A stretch of DNA of 6,923 bases. Source: Bacteroidales bacterium (GTDB lineage Bacteria; Bacteroidota; Bacteroidia; Bacteroidales; UBA4181). This document shows positions 1 to 6,565 of the stretch, piece by piece. The position numbers and the translations under genes were made by a program. A model generated the notes under the pieces. The model saw nothing but the letters and a program-made list of their open reading frames with translations, ran no database searches and had not been told where the DNA came from. The stretch is from the NCBI GenBank assembly GCA_031287245.1, contig JAITTD010000198.1, forward strand, positions 1-6,923, given 5' to 3'. Every line of letters begins with the position of its first letter. The first letter of the stretch is position 1.

Positions 1-747
1 ATTCCGGTGACAAGCGTATCGCTTAACAAGAGTACGCTTTCGCTTGCGGTGGGCGCAAACGAAACGCTCACGGCAACCGTTGCGCCGAGCAACGCCACCA
101 ACCAAAACATAACATGGAACAGCAGCGCACCGAGCATTGCCAGCGTAGATAACACGGGAAAGGTAACGGCAGTAGCCGCAGGCACAACCACCATCACGGC
201 AACTACCGCAGAAGGCGGTTTCATTGCTACTTGTTCGGTAACGGTGAGCGTTGTTGATGTGACGGGCGTATCGCTAAACAAAAATACGCTTTCGCTTGCG
301 GTGGGCGCAAACGAAACGCTTACGGCAACGGTATTGCCCACCAATGCTACCAACCAAAGCGTAACGTGGAGCAGCAACGCACCGAGCATTGCCGACGTGG
401 ATAACACGGGCGTGGTGACGGTAGTAGCCGCAGGCACAGCCGTCATCACGGCAACTACCACAGACGGCGGCTTCACGGCTACTTGCACGGTGAATGTGCT
501 CACCGGCGTATTCGACGTAGAGACGCGGCAGTCTCTACACCCCAATCCGTTCACCGGAATCGTACACCTCACCGGCGCAGAAGGCAGCGTGTTGAAGGTA
601 TTCAACACCACCGGCACTACAGTACACACGCAAAAGATAAGCGCCGAAGACGAATCAATCAATCTGGCGAAACTGCCCGCAGGGATGTATTTTTTCCGGA
701 TAGAAAAAGACGGGAAAACGAAAACGGTAAAGGCAGTGAAACAATGA
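1..747 (+). CDS. BIG2-repeat protein with T9SS type A sorting domain (3' part)
   Basis: This is the C-terminal 248 residues of a larger gene. The frame is open through base 1, so the GTG at 7 is a Val inside the protein, not a start. Two BIG2-type Ig-like repeats of 84 residues (bases 7-258 and 259 to about 510) share the pattern VSLNK.TLSLAVGANETLTATV ... TW.S.APSIA.VDNTG.VT.VAAGT. About 80 residues follow, with LHPNPF (bases 535-552), VLKVFNTTGTTVHTQKI and LPAGMYFFRIEKDGKTKTVK. This is the layout of the T9SS type A sorting domain (TIGR04183-like) of Bacteroidota. In that family the domain directs export through the outer membrane and is removed as the protein is released or anchored. The BIG2 repeats are probably a stalk or adhesive spacer; the functional N-terminal domain lies outside the window. 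The gene ends in TGA at 745-747, before a palindrome. Family calls are confident; the specific role is unknown. Confidence 0.9.
   Translation: MPVTSVSLNKSTLSLAVGANETLTATVAPSNATNQNITWNSSAPSIASVDNTGKVTAVAAGTTTITATTAEGGFIATCSVTVSVVDVTGVSLNKNTLSLAVGANETLTATVLPTNATNQSVTWSSNAPSIADVDNTGVVTVVAAGTAVITATTTDGGFTATCTVNVLTGVFDVETRQSLHPNPFTGIVHLTGAEGSVLKVFNTTGTTVHTQKISAEDESINLAKLPAGMYFFRIEKDGKTKTVKAVKQ
7..510 (+). repeat. Two tandem 252-bp BIG2-coding repeats
   Basis: Two in-frame direct repeats with a period of 252 bases (84 codons), units at 7-258 and 259-510. The longest exact match is 36 bases (33-68 against 285-320). The last dozen bases of unit 2 diverge where the linker to the sorting domain begins. 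The array may continue upstream of the window, because the frame is open to the edge. Confidence 0.9.
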
Positions 748-755
748 ATAAATAG

Positions 756-775
756 CAAGGGGTTTAAACCCCTTG
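756..775. repeat. Perfect 20-bp palindrome, possible bidirectional terminator
   Basis: CAAGGGGTTTAAACCCCTTG equals its own reverse complement. As RNA it can fold into an 8-bp stem (CAAGGGGT/ACCCCTTG) with a TTAA loop on either strand. It lies 8 bases after the stop of the BIG2 protein and 29 bases beyond the stop of the convergent small gene, where a shared terminator would be expected. Neither side has a proper T-run, so it could instead be a protein-binding site or a copy of a dispersed intergenic repeat. Confidence 0.5.
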
Positions 776-804
776 TCAACAATGAACAAAGGGAACCGCA
801 GGGT

Positions 805-1053
805 TTAACCAAACCAATATTGATTCATTCTTTTTAAAAAATCCGTATTGATTGGAAAACCTGAACTTTCACCAATAATAGAATCTATTCCACAATATGG
901 ACAAATCGCCGTTCCTTTTACATCTTCTATCCAAAATTCAATTTCTTTTGGATTAAATATTTCTAAACAATAGAAACAACCACAAATATTATCTTTAATT
1001 ATTTCTGGTTTATGATTACTACTATACTTATGTGCGGCTTTTATATCTTTCAT
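805..1053 (-). CDS. Small Cys-rich, probably zinc-binding, cytoplasmic protein
   Basis: An 82-residue protein with no signal peptide or membrane segment. Two cysteine clusters stand out: C24-G-C26-F-Y-C29 and C51-P-Y-C54-G, with the spacing of a zinc ribbon. It resembles a family of roughly 80-residue conserved bacterial proteins usually annotated only as 'cytoplasmic protein'. From memory, that family shares the N-terminal KAAHKYSSNHK pattern, the CGCFYC and CPYCGIDSIIG motifs, and the end MNQYWFG. Complete length and conserved motifs at both ends suggest an intact gene. The ATG at 1051-1053 has no Shine-Dalgarno sequence but follows a promoter-like pair. It is convergent with the BIG2 gene and A/T-rich (20 G+C among bases 841-900). 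Zinc binding is inferred from the cysteines; no biochemical function is known to me. Confidence 0.82.
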   Translation of the reverse strand: MKDIKAAHKYSSNHKPEIIKDNICGCFYCLEIFNPKEIEFWIEDVKGTAICPYCGIDSIIGESSGFPINTDFLKRMNQYWFG

Positions 1054-1088
1054 GTTTTTATATAATAAGGTGTTCTACATTTCAAGTG

Positions 1089-1122
1089 CAAATTTACGAT
1101 GAATGATTTATTATTTGACAAA
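1089..1122 (-). promoter_or_regulatory. Bacteroidota-type promoter of the small Cys-rich gene
   Basis: Read on the minus strand, TTTG (1122-1119) is followed after 22 bases by TAAATTTG (1096-1089), an exact match to the TAnnTTTG -7 element known from Bacteroides. The spacing is one or two bases over the usual 19-21. The -7 element ends 35 bases before the ATG. The match is by eye only, in A/T-rich sequence where such words are common. Confidence 0.5.
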
Positions 1123-1186
1123 TTATTTTGATATTTTTTCAATTTATTGATTGATAACCCATTCTGCGGGAAGAAAAGAGTACCGC

Positions 1187-1224
1187 AAAAAAAATCCACG
1201 AACAACGTGTCGTCATTCGTGGAT
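1187..1224 (-). terminator. Rho-independent terminator of the Gfo/Idh/MocA gene
   Basis: On the minus strand ATCCACGAA (1224-1216) pairs perfectly with TTCGTGGAT (1202-1194), giving a 9-bp stem with a 13-base loop. A run of eight T (1194-1187, the first one paired in the stem) follows directly. The hairpin begins 25 bases past the TAA at 1250-1252. Stem, placement and T-run fit an intrinsic terminator for this strand only. Confidence 0.88.
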
Positions 1225-1249
1225 GATGGTGCCGGTTTTACGATGCGCT

Positions 1250-2584
1250 TTATATCGTATAAGCGGTGCGGTACTGATATTTGTACAGCCGGTGGTTGGC
1301 GGCTTCTTTGTCATCGCCGAAACTCAGCAGGGCAGGATCCCATTTCACCGGACGTTGCAGTTCGGTGGCGATGTTGGCAATGACGCAAAGCGTGTTGGTG
1401 CTGCATCCTACTTCCACCGGCGCGATGGGGTTTTTGCGCGAGCGTACAGCATCCAGAAAGTTTTGCATGTGTGGCGAACTGACCTCGTATTGCCCCGGCG
1501 CCACGTTTGATTCTGCCTTAGCCAGAAGCGACGGATCGGAACATTCGATGTATCCGCGTGCCACTTTCAGCCAGCCGTTGGTGCAGTTGAAACTGATGCC
1601 GTTGATGCCCGATTTGTCGTTTTCTCTGAAAGGCTGTTCGGTCATTACAATGCCATTTTGGTATTTCATAGTCAGATACCGGGCGCCGCCAAAGCCTTTG
1701 GGGATAAATTCGGACGGACCGGAGCCATCCATACCGATGGCAGCCTGTGCGATGTCGAACATATGAGCGCCCCAGTCGGCAGTGAAGCCGTTGCCTGTTT
1801 CGCGATACCAGCGCCACGCGCCCCACAGTTTCTCATTCTGCTCGGGTTTGAGCGAAATAGGGGGACACAGGTCGGGATGATAATGAACAGCGGGATTGTT
1901 GAGCGGTCCCAGCCACTGATTCCAGTTGAGGGTTGTTGGGATAGGCTGTTCGGGCAGGTCAAGCGGTCTTGGCGGGTCGCCTACTTTAACGAAAATGGTT
2001 TCCACGTGTCCCAGCGCTCTGCTGCGTATCAGCGCGATAGCCTGCTGAAACTCTTTATCGGAACGTTGCTGGCTGCCGATTTGCAGCACACGGCAGTTGT
2101 CGCGCACTGCTTTCACCATATTCAAGCCTTCGGTGATGGTGTATGCCAGGGGTTTCTGCACATACACATCTTTTTTCGCCTGACACGCGTGGATAGTCGC
2201 CAAAGCGTGCCAGTGGTCGGGCGTGGCGATGGACACCACGTCTATGTCCCGCCGGTTGAGTAAATCCTGATAGAATTCGTAGGTGTCGCACCGCTGGTTC
2301 ACGTTTTGGGATTTTTGCCAGGCTTCTACCCTTTTTTTGAAGCGCTCGCGTTTGAGCGATTCTACATCGCAACCTGCCACCACTTGTACTCCGGGGCATT
2401 GCGAAAAACTGCCAAAATCGGAGCATCCCTGTTGTCCCAAACCGATGAAGCCCAACACGATTCTGTCACTTGGCGCCATTTTCACGCCATTTGCCATCGT
2501 CCAACTTGGAAGAATGGTCAATCCGGTTAATCCCAATGCGGAATAACCTAAAAACTTACGTCTGCTTATGCTATTGTTGTTCAT
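1250..2584 (-). CDS. Tat-exported Gfo/Idh/MocA family oxidoreductase
   Basis: A 444-residue NAD(P)-dependent oxidoreductase. The N-terminus has a twin-arginine signal, S7-RRKFLG, followed by a hydrophobic stretch (about 14-30), so export in folded form is expected. The Rossmann nucleotide-binding motif is GFIGLGQQG (45-53), then ATPDHWH (120-126) and VQKP (142-145), where family members usually have EKP with a catalytic lysine (K144). The C-terminal substrate domain carries ADWGAHMFDIAQ (269-280), matching the conserved Asp/His region of this subgroup. Exported relatives are common in Bacteroidota and Planctomycetota and often act on sugars or sugar derivatives; some GH109 glycosidases share the fold. 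The substrate cannot be read here. The ATG start is supported by the signal peptide beginning at once. The gene lies 27 bases downstream of the restriction-modification gene on the same strand, so readthrough is possible, but its G+C is higher (33 of 60 at 2161-2220). A strong terminator follows it. Confidence 0.92.
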   Translation of the reverse strand: MNNNSISRRKFLGYSALGLTGLTILPSWTMANGVKMAPSDRIVLGFIGLGQQGCSDFGSFSQCPGVQVVAGCDVESLKRERFKKRVEAWQKSQNVNQRCDTYEFYQDLLNRRDIDVVSIATPDHWHALATIHACQAKKDVYVQKPLAYTITEGLNMVKAVRDNCRVLQIGSQQRSDKEFQQAIALIRSRALGHVETIFVKVGDPPRPLDLPEQPIPTTLNWNQWLGPLNNPAVHYHPDLCPPISLKPEQNEKLWGAWRWYRETGNGFTADWGAHMFDIAQAAIGMDGSGPSEFIPKGFGGARYLTMKYQNGIVMTEQPFRENDKSGINGISFNCTNGWLKVARGYIECSDPSLLAKAESNVAPGQYEVSSPHMQNFLDAVRSRKNPIAPVEVGCSTNTLCVIANIATELQRPVKWDPALLSFGDDKEAANHRLYKYQYRTAYTI

Positions 2585-2611
2585 AACAATTTAATTGAGT
2601 GAATACATTAT

Positions 2612-5038
2612 TTATGCGAGATTTAAAATATTACTATTTGCTTCTTCAATTTTTGCCCTTGCTGCTGCTGCGGAATAAACAGCCTCTTTCAGTTTTCCGC
2701 CGATTGATTGCTGAATTTCTTTTGGCGGCAAAATAATTTTTATTTGTTTCAAATCGGAAGAACGGATACTTTGTAAAATTGAGCCACTCGCAATTCGTTC
2801 TAATTGCATTTGTCCGTATTCCGAATTTAAAAATGAAACAATGTAATAGGGGTCTATATTTTTTTTGATTTTAATATTAATAAGAAAACCGGAAGCAACA
2901 CCACCGATCAAATCGGGTGGAATATTAGCGGCAATTCCTGAGTTTCCTGCTCTGGTCATTACAATAGAATTTTCATCAACTGTGTTTTTAATAACATCTC
3001 TGTTTTCGGTCAATGAACTTTTAATATACTTCAAATTTTCAAAATTAATACCCTCTTTTGTTATTGTTTTTACAAGAATATAAGGAATACCTTGTTTTTT
3101 TTCTACATAAATAGAAGAGTCATCAATATTTGCTCCATTGTGGACAGATGTAATAATATCGTTAAAATGCACAATTTTGAATTTTGAACTTTCTATTTTT
3201 TCTGTATTGGTAATATATTTTTGCAAGTATCTTTTTGCAATAAAACTACTTTCCAACAAATCCGATTTTATAAAAAAGTTGTTGTCATTTATTGTTTTAT
3301 TACGATAATGTTCTGCTACATTTGGAATGTCGTCATTATCAACCGCTCTCCCTTTTTTATCGTGTCCACAATATTCATTTATTGAAATGAATATATTGTT
3401 TGTTTTAGTTGTGTTCTTTTGAATAAAAAGGACATTGGTATTAATTGTAACATTCGGACTAAAAGTTTCAAAGGGCAGTTCTACTATGGCAAATAAGTTG
3501 CCTTTGCTCAAAATATACTGTCGCAGGTATTCTTCCTGCTCATTCCCTAATATTCCGCTTGGCAAAACCATAGCCATTCTTCCTCCATCTTTCAATAACG
3601 ACAAGCAACGTTCAATAAATAGAACTTGTGGTTCTTCCTGTTCTTTAATTTTGTCTGTTCTAACCCATTTATCGCTGTTTTTATCACGTTTCCATTTGTA
3701 TCCGACTTCAAATTGTTTCATTTTTTCAACTCCAACAACGGGAATTTTACTGCCAAATGGTGGATTGGTCAGCAACAAATCAAAAGTTCCCAATTCAATT
3801 TTTGTTTTTGCTTCCGAATGCCAATTTTTCGGGTTTTCCAAACTGTCTTCACAAAAAATCCCAGTCGTTCCATCGCCCATTAAGTTCATATAGGCTTTGG
3901 CTACTTTGCTCAAAAAATAGTCTTTATCAATCCCTCTGAAATTTTTTGTTGCGGTCTCCATTTTTTTCTTGCTTTTATCAGCCTCGCTCCATCCTAATTT
4001 TGTGTATTTATCGTCAATTTGTTCCCAAACAGATTTCAATGTTTCTATAAGAAAGCCGCCACTACCGCAAGCAGGGTCTATGATTTTGTCATTTTCGGTG
4101 GGTTGCAATATATCTACCATCATCCTAACCACATTTCTGGGCGTAAAAAATTGTCCCTGTCCGCCTTTTAGGGCGTGCCCGATGAAGGTTTCAAAAGCAT
4201 CGGCAACCACATCACGCTCGCTACTCATCAACGAATAGTTTTGCAGTTCGCCTACAATGAACAATAATGAATTTGTGTCCAAAGTTATTTTATCTTCGGT
4301 GTCTATTACTTCCGGCATATTTGTTTTTACTTCATTGAATAAATCCAAAATGCGTTTTTCCACTTCTTTTGGTTTTTCATTGATACCTGCGCGGAACTTT
4401 ACAATATCGTCAGGGGCAGTGTATTTTTCATCATATATTTTGCAAAATATGATATTAATCAGTTGTTGTGCAAGAATTTCATCGCGAGTTGCCCCAACCG
4501 TATTGGCAGCCAAATGGTTACGGATAGATTTGAAAATGGCTTTCAGGTTGTGCGTAGGTTTTAAATCCTGTCTTTTATACAAACCAATATCTTCCAATCG
4601 CTGCGCATACTGGGGTATATTGGGTATGTCTTCAAAATAGATTTCGCCGTTGGGCTTTACGAATTTATGCAGAAAAAAACGCTCTTCGCCGTTAAACCAA
4701 ACTCCCAGATATGCGGTTGAAAGCGTTAAATAATTTTCAAGTTGCGTTCTGCCGTCCTTGCGGTTTTTCTTTTTACATTCTACTACAATATACAGGTTTT
4801 CATCTGTTTTGGCATCGCTTGTAAATACTGCAATATCCACAGGATATTCTTTTTTTGTATCAGAAGGACGAATTTTTACACGGTGTTGTGGTCGCGTTTG
4901 AATATGTGTTTTCGGATAGCCATAATCCTCTACCAACTGTTTGGAAAATACTTGAACAGCCTCCGTTTCTTCGGGAGTTGCATTTACTCCAATGCCTGAT
5001 ATATAATCAGTTATTGTTATGTATTCATTCTTTGCCAC
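2612..5038 (-). CDS. Single-chain restriction-modification enzyme: nuclease, N6-adenine methyltransferase and one recognition domain
   Basis: An 808-residue protein from the GTG at 5036-5038. The open frame runs up to an ATG at 5155, but those extra 39 residues overlap the aminotransferase gene and look non-homologous, and no in-frame ATG lies between. Domains: (1) HsdR-N-type nuclease, about 20-135, with PVD68, E87-C-K89 and Q99-LEN-Y103, that is PD-(D/E)XK plus QxxxY; (2) helical HsdM-like region, about 160-290; (3) HsdM-type methyltransferase, about 290-545, with GQFFTP (295-300), motif I DPACGSGGFL (321-330) and motif IV TNPPF (424-428), predicted to methylate adenine N6; (4) one HsdS-type target recognition domain, about 615-770, then a conserved helix (ILPPKEIQQSIGGKL). 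No helicase/translocase domain is present. It probably both cuts and protects DNA at one recognition sequence, like type IIG enzymes, though the parts look derived from type I. All motifs are intact. It is A/T-richer than its neighbours, suggesting transfer. Confidence 0.9.
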   Translation of the reverse strand: MAKNEYITITDYISGIGVNATPEETEAVQVFSKQLVEDYGYPKTHIQTRPQHRVKIRPSDTKKEYPVDIAVFTSDAKTDENLYIVVECKKKNRKDGRTQLENYLTLSTAYLGVWFNGEERFFLHKFVKPNGEIYFEDIPNIPQYAQRLEDIGLYKRQDLKPTHNLKAIFKSIRNHLAANTVGATRDEILAQQLINIIFCKIYDEKYTAPDDIVKFRAGINEKPKEVEKRILDLFNEVKTNMPEVIDTEDKITLDTNSLLFIVGELQNYSLMSSERDVVADAFETFIGHALKGGQGQFFTPRNVVRMMVDILQPTENDKIIDPACGSGGFLIETLKSVWEQIDDKYTKLGWSEADKSKKKMETATKNFRGIDKDYFLSKVAKAYMNLMGDGTTGIFCEDSLENPKNWHSEAKTKIELGTFDLLLTNPPFGSKIPVVGVEKMKQFEVGYKWKRDKNSDKWVRTDKIKEQEEPQVLFIERCLSLLKDGGRMAMVLPSGILGNEQEEYLRQYILSKGNLFAIVELPFETFSPNVTINTNVLFIQKNTTKTNNIFISINEYCGHDKKGRAVDNDDIPNVAEHYRNKTINDNNFFIKSDLLESSFIAKRYLQKYITNTEKIESSKFKIVHFNDIITSVHNGANIDDSSIYVEKKQGIPYILVKTITKEGINFENLKYIKSSLTENRDVIKNTVDENSIVMTRAGNSGIAANIPPDLIGGVASGFLINIKIKKNIDPYYIVSFLNSEYGQMQLERIASGSILQSIRSSDLKQIKIILPPKEIQQSIGGKLKEAVYSAAAARAKIEEANSNILNLA

Positions 5039-5064
5039 GTTCGTGATATTTTTTGCAAAGTAAG

Positions 5065-5084
5065 CATTTTCTTTTGAGAAAATG
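5065..5084. repeat. 8-bp hairpin between aminotransferase and restriction-modification genes
   Basis: CATTTTCT (5065-5072) and AGAAAATG (5077-5084) pair perfectly around a 4-base loop. The hairpin lies 18 bases after the aminotransferase stop and 26 before the GTG of the restriction-modification gene. It has only two G-C pairs and no T-run on the minus strand, so it is a weak terminator at best. Beside it is an 8-base palindrome, TTTGCAAA (5052-5059), and a near-match to a -7 element, TTACTTTG (5063-5056 on the minus strand), with no TTTG at the right distance. The set could be a regulatory leader, but this is weak. Confidence 0.3.
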
Positions 5085-5102
5085 AATACGAAAGGCACAA
5101 AA

Positions 5103-6299
5103 TTATTTTCTGCCCGGGTAAACTTCCAGCGCACGTTCGAGACATTCCAGCGCACGTTCGATGTCGGTTTTGTTGATGACGTAAGCCAGCCGCACCTCGT
5201 CCTTGCCTAATCCGGGCGTGGCGTAGAAGCCCGAACCGGGCGCCAGCATCACTGTTTGATTTTGATATTGGAAGTCGCTCAGAATCCATTGGGCAAATTT
5301 TTCCGTATTGTCCACCGGCAGTTTTGCCATAGTGTAGAAAGCGCCCTTCGGCATGGGGCTGTACACGCCCGGAATATGGTTCAACCCGTTGACTAAGGTG
5401 TTCCGCCGTTCGATGTATTCGGTATAAATGCCTTCGTAGTATTCGGGCGGCGAATCCAAAGCCGCTTCGGCAAGAATTTGCCCGAAAGAAGGGGGACTCA
5501 ATCGCGACTGGGCGAATTTCAGCACGGTTGCCATCAGTTCTTTGTTGCGCGTCACCAAGGCGCCAACCCGTATGCCGCAGGCGCTGAACCGCTTGGACAT
5601 AGAGTCAATCAGCACCGCGTGATTTTCCAAGCCTGCTATCTGCATGATGGAATAATGTTCGTTGCCGTCATAGCAAAACTCGCGGTACACCTCGTCCGAG
5701 ATAAGGAACAGGTCGTGGCGCAGGGCGATTTCCGCTAATTTTTCGAGGTCGGAGCGCGAATACAGATAGCCGGTCGGGTTGTTGGGGTTGCAAATCATGA
5801 TGGCTTTGGTGCCCGGGGTGATGAGGCTTTCCAATTCTTCCACCGGCGGCATGGCAAAATCATGTTCAATGTCCGATTTCACCGGTTTGAAAACGATGCC
5901 CGCCACAGTTGAAAAGCCGTAGTAATTGGCATAAAACGGCTCAGGCACCAGCACATCCTCGTAGTGGTTCAGGCAAGCCATCATTGTCATTGAAATGGCT
6001 TCGGAACCGCCGTTGGTGATCATTATCTGGCTATGGTCAACCATGATGTTTTTTTCCTGATAATATTGTGCCCAGCGGCGACGCAACGATTCAATACCCA
6101 TCGAGTGGCTGTATTCCACCGTACTCAATTGATTGTGCCGCACCGCTTCCATTCCGATAAGGGGCGTAGGAAGGTCGGGATTTCCGATATTCAGATGATA
6201 TACTTTGATACCTTTGCTTTTGGCGGCTTCGGCAAAAGGCGCTAACTTGCGGATGGGGGAAGGCGGCATAATCCGCCCTTTAACAGAAATTTGAGGCAT
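5103..6299 (-). CDS. PLP-dependent class I/II aminotransferase
   Basis: A 398-residue fold-type I pyridoxal-phosphate enzyme of the AspC-like aminotransferase family, cytoplasmic. Visible motifs: Y63/S64 region in the N-terminal arm, TNGGSEAI (95-102), NPNNPTG (171-177), SDEVY (201-205, with D202 expected to contact the PLP ring nitrogen), SMSKRFSACGIRVG with the PLP lysine K236, and EVRLAY with R370 expected to hold the substrate carboxylate. Start: ATG at 6297-6299, beginning MPQISVKGRIMPPSPIRKL, as I recall for Bacteroidota homologues. An ATG 27 bases upstream lies inside the likely -7 element, so it is rejected. Amino-group donor and acceptor cannot be told from sequence; aspartate or aromatic amino acids are typical. 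The stop is 64 bases before the restriction-modification GTG. All catalytic residues and full family length are present. Confidence 0.93.
   Translation of the reverse strand: MPQISVKGRIMPPSPIRKLAPFAEAAKSKGIKVYHLNIGNPDLPTPLIGMEAVRHNQLSTVEYSHSMGIESLRRRWAQYYQEKNIMVDHSQIMITNGGSEAISMTMMACLNHYEDVLVPEPFYANYYGFSTVAGIVFKPVKSDIEHDFAMPPVEELESLITPGTKAIMICNPNNPTGYLYSRSDLEKLAEIALRHDLFLISDEVYREFCYDGNEHYSIMQIAGLENHAVLIDSMSKRFSACGIRVGALVTRNKELMATVLKFAQSRLSPPSFGQILAEAALDSPPEYYEGIYTEYIERRNTLVNGLNHIPGVYSPMPKGAFYTMAKLPVDNTEKFAQWILSDFQYQNQTVMLAPGSGFYATPGLGKDEVRLAYVINKTDIERALECLERALEVYPGRK
5124..5161 (-). repeat. 17-bp direct repeat with 21-bp period in the aminotransferase 3' end
   Basis: The same 17 bases occur at 5124-5140 and 5145-5161. 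The 21-base period is exactly seven codons and encodes the repeated ERALE of ERALECLERALEVY (381-394) in the C-terminal helix. The reading frame is kept and the protein ends normally three residues later (after PGRK). Confidence 0.85.
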
Positions 6300-6323
6300 T
6301 TCTAAACGGGTTCTAAAAACCTG

Positions 6324-6355
6324 CAAAATAAATATATTTCTCGCATATTTTCAAA
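6324..6355 (-). promoter_or_regulatory. Bacteroidota-type promoter of the aminotransferase gene
   Basis: On the minus strand TTTG (6355-6352, end of a T-run) is followed after exactly 20 bases by TTATTTTG (6331-6324), one mismatch from TAnnTTTG. The spacing is in the usual 19-21 range, and the ATG at 6299 begins 24 bases after the -7 element. This supports the shorter start of the aminotransferase. Confidence 0.5.
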
Positions 6356-6565
6356 AAAATATTCGGTCTCCTCAAATCTTTGTAATCAACAGAGCATCCT
6401 GAGCCATGGAACACAGTGAAAAGGGATTGCAACATTACAGTCAAAATTCCGCAGACAGCCTAAAACTCTGTGCAGCCGAATTTTTGATTGTGAATATGTT
6501 ATTCCATGGCGCAGTGTACTCCAAATACTTTCCGGGCATCGCCGTCAGTCATGAAAGCAAAAATT

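Noticed and set aside
1165..1187. Second small inverted repeat TGCGG/CCGCA next to the terminator
   Set aside because: Only 5 bp with a 13-base loop and no T-run; it overlaps the T-tract of the stronger terminator hairpin.
1250..2546. Several long open frames opposite or out of phase with the Gfo/Idh/MocA gene
   Set aside because: They have no domain motifs and lie inside a gene with intact signal peptide, cofactor and catalytic motifs, so they are shadows of its coding bias.
2600..5089. 7-bp direct repeat TGAATAC at 2600-2606 and 5083-5089 flanking the restriction-modification gene as a possible insertion duplication
   Set aside because: Only 7 bases in A/T-rich sequence and flanking bases differ; a chance match between two spacers is quite possible, and no mobility gene is present.
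5039..5155. N-terminal extension of the restriction-modification protein to an ATG at 5155
   Set aside because: The extra 39 residues overlap the aminotransferase 3' end in another frame and do not look like the family's N-terminus; the GTG at 5038 starts directly before AKNEYITITDY.
6300..6326. Upstream ATG for the aminotransferase
   Set aside because: It lies inside the likely -7 promoter element, and as I recall the family begins at the MPQIS methionine.
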